Of a stretch of 64,000 nt of DNA, positions 1-9,405 are shown piece by piece. The notes below the pieces were generated by a model. The model had not been told where the DNA came from, made no database searches, and saw only the letters and a list, made by a program, of their open reading frames with translations. Position numbers and translations under genes: made by a program. The stretch's first letter is position 1, and each line of letters starts with the position of its first letter. The stretch lies in NCBI RefSeq assembly GCF_030813245.1, contig NZ_JAUSUA010000001.1, positions 434,001 through 498,000 of the forward strand, written 5' to 3'. This DNA is from Alkalicoccobacillus murimartini. Lineage in GTDB: Bacteria > Bacillota > Bacilli > Bacillales > Bacillaceae_D.

Positions 1-41
1 TATCTGAATTTTGTTAATCTATGATAAAGGAGATGTTCAAA

Positions 42-824
42 TTGATCAAAACTGGTGTATGTTCCGTGACCTTCCGAAAAGAGTCAGTTGATACAATTAT
101 AAAGAGAACAAAGCAGGCGAATTTAGATGGCATTGAATGGGCTGCTGATGTACATGTTCAGCCTGGAGATAGCCAGCAAGCAGAATGTGTAGCTAAAGAG
201 ATGAAGGAAGCTGGTCTAGAGGTGTTGTCTTACGGTTCGTATTATCGTGCGGGAGCTACGGAGAATGGCAACTCGTTTGAAACGATTCTGAAAACAGCTA
301 AACAGCTTGGAGCCCCATCTATTAGAATATGGGCGGGAATAAAGGGATCTGAAGAAGCATCTGAGAAAGATCGACAACAAGTAACAGCTGACATTCAACG
401 TATTGCTGAGCTAGCTCAAGCACAAAAAATTGCTGTACATATTGAGTATCATGGTGGAACACTTACCGATACAAGTGAAAGTGCCAAACAATTAGTAGAG
501 GATATTAATCATAATAACGTTAAGCTGTATTGGCAACCAGCTGTTGGTATAGAAGTATCAGAACGAGTAAAAGACATCCAAGTAGTAAAACCATTCTTAA
601 AGCATGTTCATGTTTTTTATTGGAAAGAACAGGATAGGCTTCCTTTAGCAGAGGGAGTGGGGGCCTGGAGACAATACTTGCATCATCTTCACTTAAAAGA
701 TCCTCATGAAGACCAGCATTTTCTATTAGAGTTTGTCCAGGATGAAGATCCCGAGCAGTTTCAAGAGGATGCACAGGTGCTCTTGGAGCTTATATCAGAA
801 TTCGAATTGAGAGCGCATTCATAA
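42..824 (+). CDS. Sugar phosphate isomerase/epimerase-like TIM barrel protein
   Basis: About 260 residues, fitting the xylose isomerase-like TIM barrel (AP endonuclease family 2) superfamily. Seen: an N-terminal strand ending VCSVTFR, then DGIEWAADVH, a mid-protein HIEYHGG and a late HVHVFYW. These are the places where this fold carries its metal-binding Glu and His residues. The family isomerises or epimerises sugars or inositol derivatives in the cytoplasm; the substrate here is unknown. An AAAGGAG motif at 26-32 lies 9 nt before a TTG at 42, so I prefer this start over the ATGs at 21 and 33, which precede or abut the motif. It is followed closely by a nucleotidyltransferase gene and may be co-transcribed with it. 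The upstream context lies outside the window. Confidence 0.75.
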   Translation: MIKTGVCSVTFRKESVDTIIKRTKQANLDGIEWAADVHVQPGDSQQAECVAKEMKEAGLEVLSYGSYYRAGATENGNSFETILKTAKQLGAPSIRIWAGIKGSEEASEKDRQQVTADIQRIAELAQAQKIAVHIEYHGGTLTDTSESAKQLVEDINHNNVKLYWQPAVGIEVSERVKDIQVVKPFLKHVHVFYWKEQDRLPLAEGVGAWRQYLHHLHLKDPHEDQHFLLEFVQDEDPEQFQEDAQVLLELISEFELRAHS

Positions 825-853
825 AATTTGATGTGTAAGAAGAGGTGAATGTA

Positions 854-1573
854 ATGAGTGAACTGAATAAGCTGAGCCCGATCAAGGCAGCAGAACAATT
901 TATCAATGACTATTTTCGAGATTGTCAAGGAGCTTTGTTAGCAGGTAGTGTTGTTAGAGGTGAGGCAACAGAAACCTCAGATCTTGATATCGTGATATTT
1001 GATAAACATCTTACATCATCTTATAGACAGTCGTTAGTGAAATATGATTGGGCGATAGAGATCTTTGTTCATAGTCCAACCTCTTATAAACATTTTTTTA
1101 AATTGGATTTTGAACTAGCGAGACCATCTATGCAAAGAATGGTCTCGGAAGGAATAGTCATAAAAGATGATGAAATCCTTGCATCGATAAAACAAGAAGC
1201 TACGGATCAATTAAATAAGGGACCTGAAGAATGGTCAATAGAAACAATAGATACAAAACGTTACTTTATTACGGATGCATTAGATGATTTTATAGGTTGC
1301 TCTAATCGAGTTGAGGAATTATTTATAGCTAATACACTTGCTGAGTTAGTAAGCGAATTTGTTCTAAGAACTAACAAACAATGGACTGGTGCATCAAAAT
1401 GGGTGATTCGTTCATTGAGAAACTATGATGGGGTGTTCACTGATCAATTTGTCAAGGCGTTTGATATGTTTTATAAAAACGGAGACAAAAATCTAGTAAT
1501 CCATCTAGTCGATAAAACATTGGAGCCATTTGGAGGTCGATTGTTTGATGGCTTTTCACTAGGTAAAAACTAA
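854..1573 (+). CDS. Nucleotidyltransferase-fold protein
   Basis: 239 residues with the polymerase-beta nucleotidyltransferase signature near residues 30-50: GSVVRGEAT followed by SDLDIVIFD, the usual GS...SDxD pattern, so the catalytic aspartates appear present. Families with this domain transfer nucleotides to antibiotics, proteins or RNA, or act as toxins. The C-terminal helical half shows no hallmark I can use to choose. GAGGTG at 842-847 sits 6 nt before the ATG at 854, favouring it over the GTG at 845. It lies 29 nt after the TIM barrel gene on the same strand. It could be an aminoglycoside-type adenylyltransferase relative, but that is not demonstrable here. Confidence 0.7.
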   Translation: MSELNKLSPIKAAEQFINDYFRDCQGALLAGSVVRGEATETSDLDIVIFDKHLTSSYRQSLVKYDWAIEIFVHSPTSYKHFFKLDFELARPSMQRMVSEGIVIKDDEILASIKQEATDQLNKGPEEWSIETIDTKRYFITDALDDFIGCSNRVEELFIANTLAELVSEFVLRTNKQWTGASKWVIRSLRNYDGVFTDQFVKAFDMFYKNGDKNLVIHLVDKTLEPFGGRLFDGFSLGKN

Positions 1574-1748
1574 ATTAAAAGCGGGCAATAACTGTGATTA
1601 AACGGCTATGATAAGGTAGTCGTTTTTAAATGACCTGAAAAATATAAGCTGAAACGCTCTGCTAACTTCGCACGTATACTAGTTTGACCATTTGATTCGT
1701 TTTTATAAGATTAGTTAATTGGAAAATAATCGTTTAGGAGATTAGTTG

Positions 1749-3380
1749 ATGAGGCAATTAAAACCACAAAAAGGGAAATCAATTGTGATTCCTTTAGGCG
1801 GCATTCTGGTTATGATCCCTGTAATTATTTTAAGTGTCATACTTATTATTGGTTTGGTTCAATACAATCCAAATCTTGAGCAAGCGGATGCATTAATAGA
1901 AGAGGCTCAGCTATCACAACAACAAGCAGAATCGATTGATCAATATTTTCTCTTACCTAATGGTCATGCGCTTTCAGTCTCGTATGAGCATGAAGAGATG
2001 ATGCTTCACGAGATTGATCCAAAGACAAGTACGCTCATTCATTCTGAAAAATTAGATACTGATATCTTTAATCGTTTATTTACTTCTTATCAACAAGATG
2101 GATTAGTTTTGATCACAAAAGCAGCAAAGGATCATAGACTATTAGCCTATTATTATGAAAGTGGGCAAGGCTTGGTTACATTAGATATTCCAGAAACAAA
2201 AGTAGATGGTTTTCTAGAAAATCATGTTCTTGTATCGGGAAATTCAATATACATAACAGGTCTCGATGATTCAAATACCCATCTTGCTTTTATGATTAAT
2301 AATACTACATTCGAGAACATCCCACTTATGGATGATGAACGAATAGTTGATCTAGTGGAGGTTGCTTTCTATAAAATTGGTTCGTTTAAGAACTTACAGC
2401 CAGCATTGGAGCTGACACTTTATGATCGATCTTCATACATCATGAGCTTATCAGATAATGTAGATGAAAGGTTTCTAGTCTCTGCCTCTAATTCACAGTG
2501 GGAAACGGAGCAGAAGCTGTGGTCTCATTATTACCAATCAGGTGATGCTGCCATGCGATTGGATGGTGAGAAGTTTGCTCAATTTGATTTACTAACTGGT
2601 CGTTATATAAATGATATTGAAACACCACAGCTTATCTATTATCCAGAGTTGTTTCCGCTTGGTGAGGACCATACGCTAGCTCTTGGTCGAGAGTCGGTGA
2701 ATGAAACAGCTCCAATGATTGGATACCTTTATAATCGATCTGGTGAAAAGCTTCAAGCAGATCTAACACCACAGCTACAAGAGGTTACCTCACAGATTCT
2801 TTTCACAAAGCCGGTCTTCTCAGCTCAACTAGTAGATGATAACCTGTATCTTTCTTCATCGGACCAAGCTAGTGTCATCAACATCAAAGAGCAAAAGATA
2901 AACTACGTAACAGATTTCACATTTCAACAAACATTTTCGAATGTAGCTTATGAAAAAGAAAAGCAGGCAGAACAGCTAATAAACGAAGGTAGCACATTTT
3001 CATTAGACAAAGTGGTAGCGTACGTAAAAGATGATGAAGCTGTTCAAGTAATGGGAATTTTTATGATGATGTGGATTGCCGTACCATTAGCTATTATTCT
3101 TATCATTACTCATTTGATGAAACGCAAGTCCCGTAAAATACAAAAGATTTATGATAGTGGGGGCGTGGTGGTGCAAGCGACAATCCTTCAATTAAGACAA
3201 ACTGGTCTATTTATTAATGAACAGCCTCAGGTCCTCATGCGTGTTCAATTTGTTCATCTAAACAAGAAAATGGAACAAGAAATAAAAAAAGTTGTTAATC
3301 TCATTTCACCACCTAAACTAGGAGATACAATTGAATTGTTATATGACCCAAGGAATGAGAAGGTTTATGTGATTGATTAA
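1749..3380 (+). CDS. Orphan membrane protein with large extracytoplasmic domain and DUF3592-like tail
   Basis: About 543 residues. A strongly hydrophobic segment spans roughly residues 14-39. A long polar region of about 385 residues follows, with WD/beta-propeller-like spacing of short hydrophobic strands. A second transmembrane segment lies near 430-452. The cytoplasmic tail starts with a basic patch (MKRKSRK) and resembles DUF3592-type domains (LYDPRNEKVYVID at the end). Function is unknown; the topology suggests an extracytoplasmic sensor or scaffold. GGAG at 1737-1740 favours the ATG at 1749 over the TTG at 1746. The gene stands alone, with a terminator-like hairpin directly downstream. 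Confidence 0.6.
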   Translation: MRQLKPQKGKSIVIPLGGILVMIPVIILSVILIIGLVQYNPNLEQADALIEEAQLSQQQAESIDQYFLLPNGHALSVSYEHEEMMLHEIDPKTSTLIHSEKLDTDIFNRLFTSYQQDGLVLITKAAKDHRLLAYYYESGQGLVTLDIPETKVDGFLENHVLVSGNSIYITGLDDSNTHLAFMINNTTFENIPLMDDERIVDLVEVAFYKIGSFKNLQPALELTLYDRSSYIMSLSDNVDERFLVSASNSQWETEQKLWSHYYQSGDAAMRLDGEKFAQFDLLTGRYINDIETPQLIYYPELFPLGEDHTLALGRESVNETAPMIGYLYNRSGEKLQADLTPQLQEVTSQILFTKPVFSAQLVDDNLYLSSSDQASVINIKEQKINYVTDFTFQQTFSNVAYEKEKQAEQLINEGSTFSLDKVVAYVKDDEAVQVMGIFMMMWIAVPLAIILIITHLMKRKSRKIQKIYDSGGVVVQATILQLRQTGLFINEQPQVLMRVQFVHLNKKMEQEIKKVVNLISPPKLGDTIELLYDPRNEKVYVID

Positions 3381-3409
3381 ATGCCTTCTACAATTAGATG
3401 ATTAATTAT

Positions 3410-3455
3410 AACCCGAACAATGGACGATACAGTTCATATTCGGGTTATTTTTATA
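3410..3455 (+). terminator. Rho-independent terminator
   Basis: AACCCGAA at 3410-3417 pairs with TTCGGGTT at 3439-3446 across a 21-nt loop and is followed by a T-rich stretch. It separates the orphan membrane protein gene from the ECF sigma operon. Confidence 0.65.
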
Positions 3456-3557
3456 TAAAAAGAAAAAATTGAATGAATGTAAAACTATTTGATCTTACTT
3501 TTCGCATATAAAGGTGAGAGGCAATTAAGCGTTAGTCAGCTGGAGGATACATAAAGA

Positions 3558-4112
3558 ATGAGTCTATCAGAAACCAAATTAATCAAACGAATAGTAAGGA
3601 AGAACGATAAGCAGGCAGCAAATGAATTAGTGCATCTACATTATCAATCTGTGTATTCCTATGTCTATAAACAGACAATGGACAAAGAGCTAGCGATGGA
3701 TCTAACACAAGAAATATTCATACAAATGCTTGGCTCCTTACATTCATTTGATGTCGGAAAAGCCTCATTCACAACTTGGCTCTATCGTATAGCTACTTAT
3801 CGCTCAATTGATTACTTTCGTTCAAGATATCATAAATATGAGAAGCATCGAGTTGAAGTCCAAGAGCATATGTTTAGTGACCTTGAAGATACGGCTCTGT
3901 TGATTGAACGTAAGGAAGAGGCAGAAGCATTAAGTACTTTAATTTCTTCATTAGATACTACTTCAAATCAAATTGTCAGGTTGAAATCATTTGCTGACGC
4001 AACATTTTCAGAAGTAGCTGCCTCACTTGAGATGAAGGAGTCTACAGTTAAAACGAAGTACTATGCAGCACTAAGAGAGATGAAAAAAAGATGGGAGGAG
4101 CATCTATATTGA
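3558..4112 (+). CDS. ECF-type RNA polymerase sigma factor
   Basis: 184 residues with the two-domain layout of extracytoplasmic-function sigma factors. Region 2 spans about residues 22-92 and includes DLTQEIFIQML and TWLYRIATYRSIDYFR, the core-binding and -10 recognition helices. Region 4 spans about 125-180 (TFSEVAASLEMKESTVKTKY, a helix-turn-helix). It would direct RNA polymerase to a small regulon, possibly its own operon. GGAGG about 11 nt upstream supports the ATG. Its stop overlaps the TTG start of the next gene, so expression is probably translationally coupled to the membrane protein and ABC transporter that follow. No zinc-finger anti-sigma gene is present. The architecture recalls the sigY-yxlCDEFG operon of B. 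subtilis without being clearly orthologous. Confidence 0.9.
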   Translation: MSLSETKLIKRIVRKNDKQAANELVHLHYQSVYSYVYKQTMDKELAMDLTQEIFIQMLGSLHSFDVGKASFTTWLYRIATYRSIDYFRSRYHKYEKHRVEVQEHMFSDLEDTALLIERKEEAEALSTLISSLDTTSNQIVRLKSFADATFSEVAASLEMKESTVKTKYYAALREMKKRWEEHLY

Positions 4113-4855
4113 AATTTAACGTTGATTATCCTAACGAAGAAGAAGTGAAAAATCATATTACTCAAATTGTTAATGCTGGTATGCCTGAAAAAGAAAACTT
4201 TATAGATCGTCTTTTTAGGATGTATAGACATGTTGGTTTTGGTCACCTGTTCAAAGATAAAACAGAGATTATCTTTCTTGCCATCATTGGGTTTTTGGTT
4301 ATGTGTTTTTTATCTTTATCCCTTACACACAAACAGTTTTCAGATAGCGTATATATTTTTATTTTCACAATTTCTCCTTGTATCTACTTCATACTAGCTT
4401 TAAGAAGTTTTGTACACAAGTTTAATAAGAAAGCGGAGATTGAGCATACAACAAAATACAGTTTTACTCAGATGTCGGCTTTTCGTATGTTGGTCTTTAG
4501 CATTTTTTCATTCCTACTAAATACAACATTCATTGCATTAATTTCTTTATTTATCACTGAAATTAGTATCCTTAGAGCGTTCCTCGTTATGAGTTGTTCA
4601 TTATTGTTTTTTTCGGTGTTATTTCTTTTTATTTTTAAACACTCAACTAAATCATGGGTCCAATCATATGGGTTAGGATTGGTTTGGATATTTGGGAATA
4701 TAGTACTTTATTACATAAATCCTAATGGCTTTAAAGTCATCCTTCTGCAGATCCCATTGTTTGGTTATATGGTTATTAGTTTGATTGGTTTTATATTATT
4801 ATTCAGAGCAATTCAATCCTTATTTTTCTACAACATTCACAAGGAAGTGGGTTAA
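4109..4855 (+). CDS. Six-TM membrane protein coupled to ECF sigma factor
   Basis: About 248 residues. The first 55 are polar and probably cytoplasmic; about six transmembrane helices follow in pairs (near 57-77, 85-105, 130-150, 155-178, 188-205 and 213-232). I recognise no named domain. GGGAGGAG at 4093-4100 lies 8 nt before a TTG at 4109, and TTGA overlaps the sigma stop; this start is better than the ATG at 4091, which precedes the ribosome binding site. Position directly after an ECF sigma gene is where anti-sigma factors usually sit, and the polar N-terminus could play that role, but this is inference from position. It could equally be a transporter subunit. Confidence 0.65.
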   Translation: MKFNVDYPNEEEVKNHITQIVNAGMPEKENFIDRLFRMYRHVGFGHLFKDKTEIIFLAIIGFLVMCFLSLSLTHKQFSDSVYIFIFTISPCIYFILALRSFVHKFNKKAEIEHTTKYSFTQMSAFRMLVFSIFSFLLNTTFIALISLFITEISILRAFLVMSCSLLFFSVLFLFIFKHSTKSWVQSYGLGLVWIFGNIVLYYINPNGFKVILLQIPLFGYMVISLIGFILLFRAIQSLFFYNIHKEVG

Positions 4856-4857
4856 TC

Positions 4858-5730
4858 ATGTTAACTGTTCAGAATGTTACTAAAACATATAGAGAGACTA
4901 CCGTTTTAGAGGATGTATCTCTTGAATTTGAAAATGGAGTTTATGGTTTATTGGCACCGAATGGGGCGGGAAAAACAACACTTATAAAAATGCTAGCAAC
5001 TCTCATTTTTCCAACAAAAGGGGAAATTCTTTATAACGGTCGTGAAATTATCTCAATGGGAGAATCCTACCGCGATATGCTTGGTTATTTACCTCAACAA
5101 TTTGGCTATTATCGCAATGAGTCAGCCACTCAGTATTTGTTATATATTGCTGCTTTAAAAGGACTTAGTAGGAAGGTAGCAAAGCAAAAGGTAGAAGAAC
5201 TATTAAAACTAGTTGCACTTGAAGATGTAGGGCGCAAAAAGCTAAAAGCATTTTCAGGTGGCATGATACAGCGTGTTGGTATTGCTCAAGCTTTACTTAA
5301 TGACCCGAAGCTTCTCATTCTTGATGAACCTACTGCAGGTTTAGATCCAAAGGAAAGAGCTCGATTCCGTAGCCTAATCTCAAAATTATCTCGTGATCGT
5401 ATCGTGATCTTATCTACCCATATTGTGGCAGATGTTGAATCTATTGCGAGAGAGATCATTATGATTAAGGATCACAAACTATTATACAAAAAATCTGTCT
5501 CCTCATTATGTGAAACACTTGATGGCAAAGTCTTTGAAGTACGGCTATCTCATGAGGAGTATTCTCATTTTATAAATCATTATTTGGTTCTCAGTGAAAG
5601 GCAACTTGATGGAAGAGTTTCTGTTCGGTTTTACAGTGAGGATGAAACATGTGGTAAGTGGTTACCTGTTAAGCCTCAGCTTGAGGATGTATTTTTAACC
5701 ATCTATAGAGACGTGGGTCAAGGAGAATGA
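4858..5730 (+). CDS. ABC transporter ATP-binding protein
   Basis: 290 residues with a full nucleotide-binding domain. Walker A is APNGAGKTT (K39, with Ala where most family members have the first Gly). The signature is SGGMIQRV near 133, Walker B is LLILDEP at 152-158, and the switch His is H188. The last 70 residues form an accessory domain common in ABC-2 exporters. It powers the two permeases encoded next, probably for export of a peptide, lipid or antibiotic-like compound. It starts 2 nt after the previous stop, and its own stop overlaps the next start (ATGA), so the operon is tightly coupled. Confidence 0.92.
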   Translation: MLTVQNVTKTYRETTVLEDVSLEFENGVYGLLAPNGAGKTTLIKMLATLIFPTKGEILYNGREIISMGESYRDMLGYLPQQFGYYRNESATQYLLYIAALKGLSRKVAKQKVEELLKLVALEDVGRKKLKAFSGGMIQRVGIAQALLNDPKLLILDEPTAGLDPKERARFRSLISKLSRDRIVILSTHIVADVESIAREIIMIKDHKLLYKKSVSSLCETLDGKVFEVRLSHEEYSHFINHYLVLSERQLDGRVSVRFYSEDETCGKWLPVKPQLEDVFLTIYRDVGQGE

Positions 5731-6986
5731 TAAATGTTGAACTCTTAAAGATTATACGATCCCCCGTTGTTATAGGATTATTTATTATAGCATTGCTTCT
5801 AAATGTACTTATTATTTCAGCTAATTGGTATATACAGGATGATGTACGAGTTGTTAGCAATCTTGCTGATGAAACTGGGTACCAAATAAATGATACTTTT
5901 ATGAAGCAAGCAGATCTTAAATTGAAAGATCAAACTGAACAAATTAATGAAATTGTTTCACCAATTATAGGTAAAGAGATCGAAAGTGTATTTGAAATAG
6001 ATCAAACATTACGAGAAGGTCATTTCCTTGATCAATTTAATGACGATGAGTTTACATTAATCTATGAAACTTCGCTGATTGCAACTTATTTAGAGCTTAT
6101 ACCTGAATTGGACCTCGCATATCAAGAGCTTACTCTTACAGATTTTCTAAAGGTTCAAAGTCGTACTAACGGACTAACGGATAAACAAGAAGCGATACTT
6201 CAGGATACCTTTACACAATACGAACCACGGTTTAGCGAGATTAAAGAGACAAAGGAGTATAAATCTCTATATGTTCTAAATGAATATCAGATGCACGAGA
6301 ATTTATATCGAACGTTATGGGTGGCGCTATTATTTGAACTCTTATTAATAGGTGTGTTAATCACAGCTTTTTCTATGAAGTACGAATTTGAACAGCGTAC
6401 ACACCTTCATACATATGCAACAAAAAGAGGTAGAAAGCTTATGGTTGACAAAGCCTTTGCTTCATTAACTGCTGTTGTTCTTGTTTCTAGCATCTTAATC
6501 ATCTCCACAGTATTGATATACGCCGTGTCTGTACCAATGGGAGATTTGTGGCATACACCAGTCACTTCTTTTTTTAACTGGAATTCATCTATGAATTATC
6601 CATACTTTACATGGTGGAATCTATCTGTGTGGCAATTTCTAGTGTTAGGTATTGCTGTAACTATTTGTTTACAGCTTATCTTTTCTGTAATTACTGTGGT
6701 TTTCTCAATATTTATAAAACATACCTATATGATCGTACTACTTAAACTTCTGTTTGTAGGATTGATGATTGTTACTCCATTCGTTCTGTCATTAGAAGGA
6801 TGGGGGTATTACGCTCTTTTTTACCAACCTTATTGGTTACTATTTAATCCCCATATGTGGTTCACGATTAATTTTGCCCCGTTAAGTAGTGAAACAGCAG
6901 AATTAATGATCATCTTAATTTGGGCTTTGGCTGGAGTAATAGCGGTGACTATCGGGTTGGAAAGATTTAAAAGACAGGATATATAG
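5727..6986 (+). CDS. ABC-2 type transporter permease
   Basis: 419 residues. One transmembrane helix lies near residues 12-33, then about 155 polar residues probably outside the membrane, then about six helices from residue 190 to the end. This is the usual shape of ABC-2/FtsX-unrelated export permeases with a large extracytoplasmic loop. The ATG overlaps the ATPase stop codon. The AAGGAG is only 1 nt from the ATG, so initiation probably relies on coupling rather than a free ribosome binding site. It presumably forms a heterodimeric channel with the next gene product. Confidence 0.8.
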   Translation: MINVELLKIIRSPVVIGLFIIALLLNVLIISANWYIQDDVRVVSNLADETGYQINDTFMKQADLKLKDQTEQINEIVSPIIGKEIESVFEIDQTLREGHFLDQFNDDEFTLIYETSLIATYLELIPELDLAYQELTLTDFLKVQSRTNGLTDKQEAILQDTFTQYEPRFSEIKETKEYKSLYVLNEYQMHENLYRTLWVALLFELLLIGVLITAFSMKYEFEQRTHLHTYATKRGRKLMVDKAFASLTAVVLVSSILIISTVLIYAVSVPMGDLWHTPVTSFFNWNSSMNYPYFTWWNLSVWQFLVLGIAVTICLQLIFSVITVVFSIFIKHTYMIVLLKLLFVGLMIVTPFVLSLEGWGYYALFYQPYWLLFNPHMWFTINFAPLSSETAELMIILIWALAGVIAVTIGLERFKRQDI

Positions 6987-6996
6987 GAGGTTTAAT

Positions 6997-8139
6997 GTGA
7001 TTATTTTCTTTCAAGAATTAAAGCGAATTTTTAATTGGAAGCTACTAATTCTGCTCGTTCCTGTTACGTTTATCATCTATTTTCTCTTTATTGAGTGGGA
7101 AGTGAAATACTTTCCAAATGGTCGTCCTGCTGGTGATATCGATTTACTTACACGCGAAATGGTTAGTAATTATGATCCGGCGTATGTAACGGAAGATGAT
7201 CTTCAGGATTTTGAAGCAAAGCATAAAAATGATATTAGTCGCGCAGATGAATTTATAAAAAATGATCAAAGAGCACAAGACCTTGGAGTTTCAAGCTATT
7301 CAGAGGTATGGAATGGTCGTGATGATGAACAAATTGATTCTTTTTACACAGATATTATATTTAATGATAATCATGAAGCTCAGGATTTATTTTGGAGGAT
7401 CGAAGCAGGAGAATACATTGTAGAGAGTGGGCAAGATTTCACTTACTTCTTGGAAAATTCTAAAAACGATCCGCGTACAAAAGAGCGTGTTACGGATATT
7501 CAAAATCAGGATGAACATATGTCTATTCTTCCAGATCATGTTCTGTCACATTTAAACCAATACATGATCCAAATCACTCGTTTAATTCTAGTAAGTTTAT
7601 TAATAGTACTAGCTCCGGTTTTTATTCGCGATCGTAAGCAAAATTTATTAGAGCTTCAATACTCGAGCAAAGTAGGGCGGAAGACTTTTCTAATAAAAGC
7701 ATCTGCAGTCTTAACGGCAGCTTTTATAATTATTACCGCATGGTTAATTATTTGGATAAGTGTCTATCTTCAGTTTGATACACTAGTTTTTGGTGAAGGA
7801 CGGCTAAATTCCTATTTGAATTCTTCTCTTTTTTGGTACAACTTATCATTTAACAATTATTTCATTATCATGATCGTAGCTGTCTACCTTTTATGTCTGT
7901 GCTTTACGACATGGATCATCGTTGTTTCACGATTTTCGATTATGTATTTCACTCTACTGGGTATCTTGCTTCCTAGTTTGATACTGCTTATTACACAAGG
8001 TCAGCGTAGAATTATGACCAACTTTTTCAATCTAGAACACTGGCAGTATTTTACCCCCACCTTGTTCTTTACGATGATAGTTGTTGCACTTGGTATTCTA
8101 GTTTGGAGAATAAAAAGAGAAAAATCTATAGCTATCTAA
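6997..8139 (+). CDS. ABC-2 type transporter permease
   Basis: 380 residues with the same plan as its neighbour: one N-terminal helix (about 15-32), about 145 polar residues rich in Asp/Glu, then six helices from about residue 190. AGGAGG at 6985-6990 lies 6 nt before the GTG at 6997; the overlapping ATG at 6995 is followed at once by a stop and can be excluded. It is the last gene of the ECF sigma operon and is followed by a strong terminator. Together with the upstream gene it likely forms the membrane pore served by the ATPase. Confidence 0.8.
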   Translation: MIIFFQELKRIFNWKLLILLVPVTFIIYFLFIEWEVKYFPNGRPAGDIDLLTREMVSNYDPAYVTEDDLQDFEAKHKNDISRADEFIKNDQRAQDLGVSSYSEVWNGRDDEQIDSFYTDIIFNDNHEAQDLFWRIEAGEYIVESGQDFTYFLENSKNDPRTKERVTDIQNQDEHMSILPDHVLSHLNQYMIQITRLILVSLLIVLAPVFIRDRKQNLLELQYSSKVGRKTFLIKASAVLTAAFIIITAWLIIWISVYLQFDTLVFGEGRLNSYLNSSLFWYNLSFNNYFIIMIVAVYLLCLCFTTWIIVVSRFSIMYFTLLGILLPSLILLITQGQRRIMTNFFNLEHWQYFTPTLFFTMIVVALGILVWRIKREKSIAI

Positions 8140-8144
8140 CAAGA

Positions 8145-8176
8145 AAAAACCATACTGAGATTAGTATGGTTTTTCC
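8145..8176. terminator. Bidirectional terminator
   Basis: AAAAACCATACT at 8145-8156 and AGTATGGTTTTT at 8163-8174 form a perfect 12-bp stem with a 6-nt loop and T-tracts on both strands. It serves the ECF sigma operon and the convergent DUF418 gene. Confidence 0.85.
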
Positions 8177-8181
8177 TGTAT

Positions 8182-9348
8182 TTAATCTATTCCTTGCTTC
8201 TCTTCCCGAGGTTTACGATGAACAAGTTTTCGAAATAGGTGATCCATCGGTCCGTTTAATTGCTTTTTCTCAAGTATAGTGGCAATTAACAGAGCCAACA
8301 GCCAGATACCAAAAGCTACGGACCAGCTTACTGTTAATCCAAACGTCTCACCTAAATTAAGTGTATAGGTAGAAAGAAAGACAACGAGTAAGGCTTCGTT
8401 TAGCATGAAAAAGGTAAGAGATCGTTTACCAAGGGCTGTAATTGGACGGACAAACACTTCCTTCTGTACAAGCTTTGGACCGAGTAAGCCAAAGATGGCA
8501 GCGTAACTGACTCCGCCAATAATGCCGGTAATCATATGCAAGGAGAAGATCAATCCACTAAGCAGTGGGCTTAGCTCAATGATTCCATTGCTATACAGGG
8601 CTTGAGGGATTGCGCCTATCACTGAAATAGTTAGCCCTACGATCGCTACTTTTTTTAGAAATGGCTTATGGTCAGGTTGTTCATTTAAGAGTTTCTTTCT
8701 TCCTGCCCATATGCCTAATAGAATGGAAACGACAATAGGTAAGGCAAGGTTCCCAAGGAAGGGGCCACCAGTAATGAATTGTATAAATTGGCTGCTGAAA
8801 TTTTCAAGATAGGAAGTGTGGGTAAGTTGAAGTGCATTTTCATTCTGTTGCATAACGGCCATACTTCCCCACATAACTGGTAAAATGACAACAAAGAGTG
8901 CTGAAATGATTGTAATCGCACGTATGAGAATTTTATCACTTTTAAAGATGAGCCATGTTATACATAACAATGCTGCTCCATAGATAGCTAGAATATCTTG
9001 GCCACCAACGATAACAGATAAGAAAAATCCAAAAATGAGTAAGTATAATGCGCGTCTATAAAGAGACATTTTGGCATCACGTGTTGTTCTATTTCTTTTA
9101 AGGTAACTTGCAACAATAAGGGTCAAGCCATAGCCGAAAAGAAAGGCAAACATGGGTCTTGCGCGGTTATCGACTACAAATACGGAGACATAATTTAAAA
9201 ACGTATCCATTGAATGCATGCTTTCGGGACGACTGAGTAAGGTGCTACCTGCATACAAAGAGGCGTGAGCTAGTGCAACTAACAGCAGCATCATACCACG
9301 AGCTAAGTCTAATGAGATAAAACGTTTTGTGTTCAATGAGTGATTCAT
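8182..9348 (-). CDS. DUF418 (YeiB-like) membrane protein
   Basis: 388 residues with about ten transmembrane helices. The N-terminus (LDLARGMMLLLVALAHA) and the RARPMFAFLFGYG segment match the YeiB/DUF418 family. The C-terminal part has GKRSLTFFMLNEALL and ends with GPMDHLFRK, typical of the DUF418 domain. The family is membrane-bound and related to acyltransferase-like heparan-alpha-glucosaminide N-acetyltransferases; its substrate is not known. It is divergent from a TetR regulator, and three operator-like dyads lie between them, so it is probably that regulator's target. Confidence 0.85.
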   Translation of the reverse strand: MNHSLNTKRFISLDLARGMMLLLVALAHASLYAGSTLLSRPESMHSMDTFLNYVSVFVVDNRARPMFAFLFGYGLTLIVASYLKRNRTTRDAKMSLYRRALYLLIFGFFLSVIVGGQDILAIYGAALLCITWLIFKSDKILIRAITIISALFVVILPVMWGSMAVMQQNENALQLTHTSYLENFSSQFIQFITGGPFLGNLALPIVVSILLGIWAGRKKLLNEQPDHKPFLKKVAIVGLTISVIGAIPQALYSNGIIELSPLLSGLIFSLHMITGIIGGVSYAAIFGLLGPKLVQKEVFVRPITALGKRSLTFFMLNEALLVVFLSTYTLNLGETFGLTVSWSVAFGIWLLALLIATILEKKQLNGPMDHLFRKLVHRKPREEKQGID

Positions 9349-9405
9349 GTTGTGTGGACATTCCTTTCATACGATGAGATTAGACATGCTCGTTGTAGAA
9401 AACTA

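Noticed and set aside
3480-3557. Self-recognised ECF promoter ahead of the sigma gene
   Set aside because: An AAAAC-like -35 and CG-containing -10 can be imagined, but spacing and bases are not convincing without related sequences.
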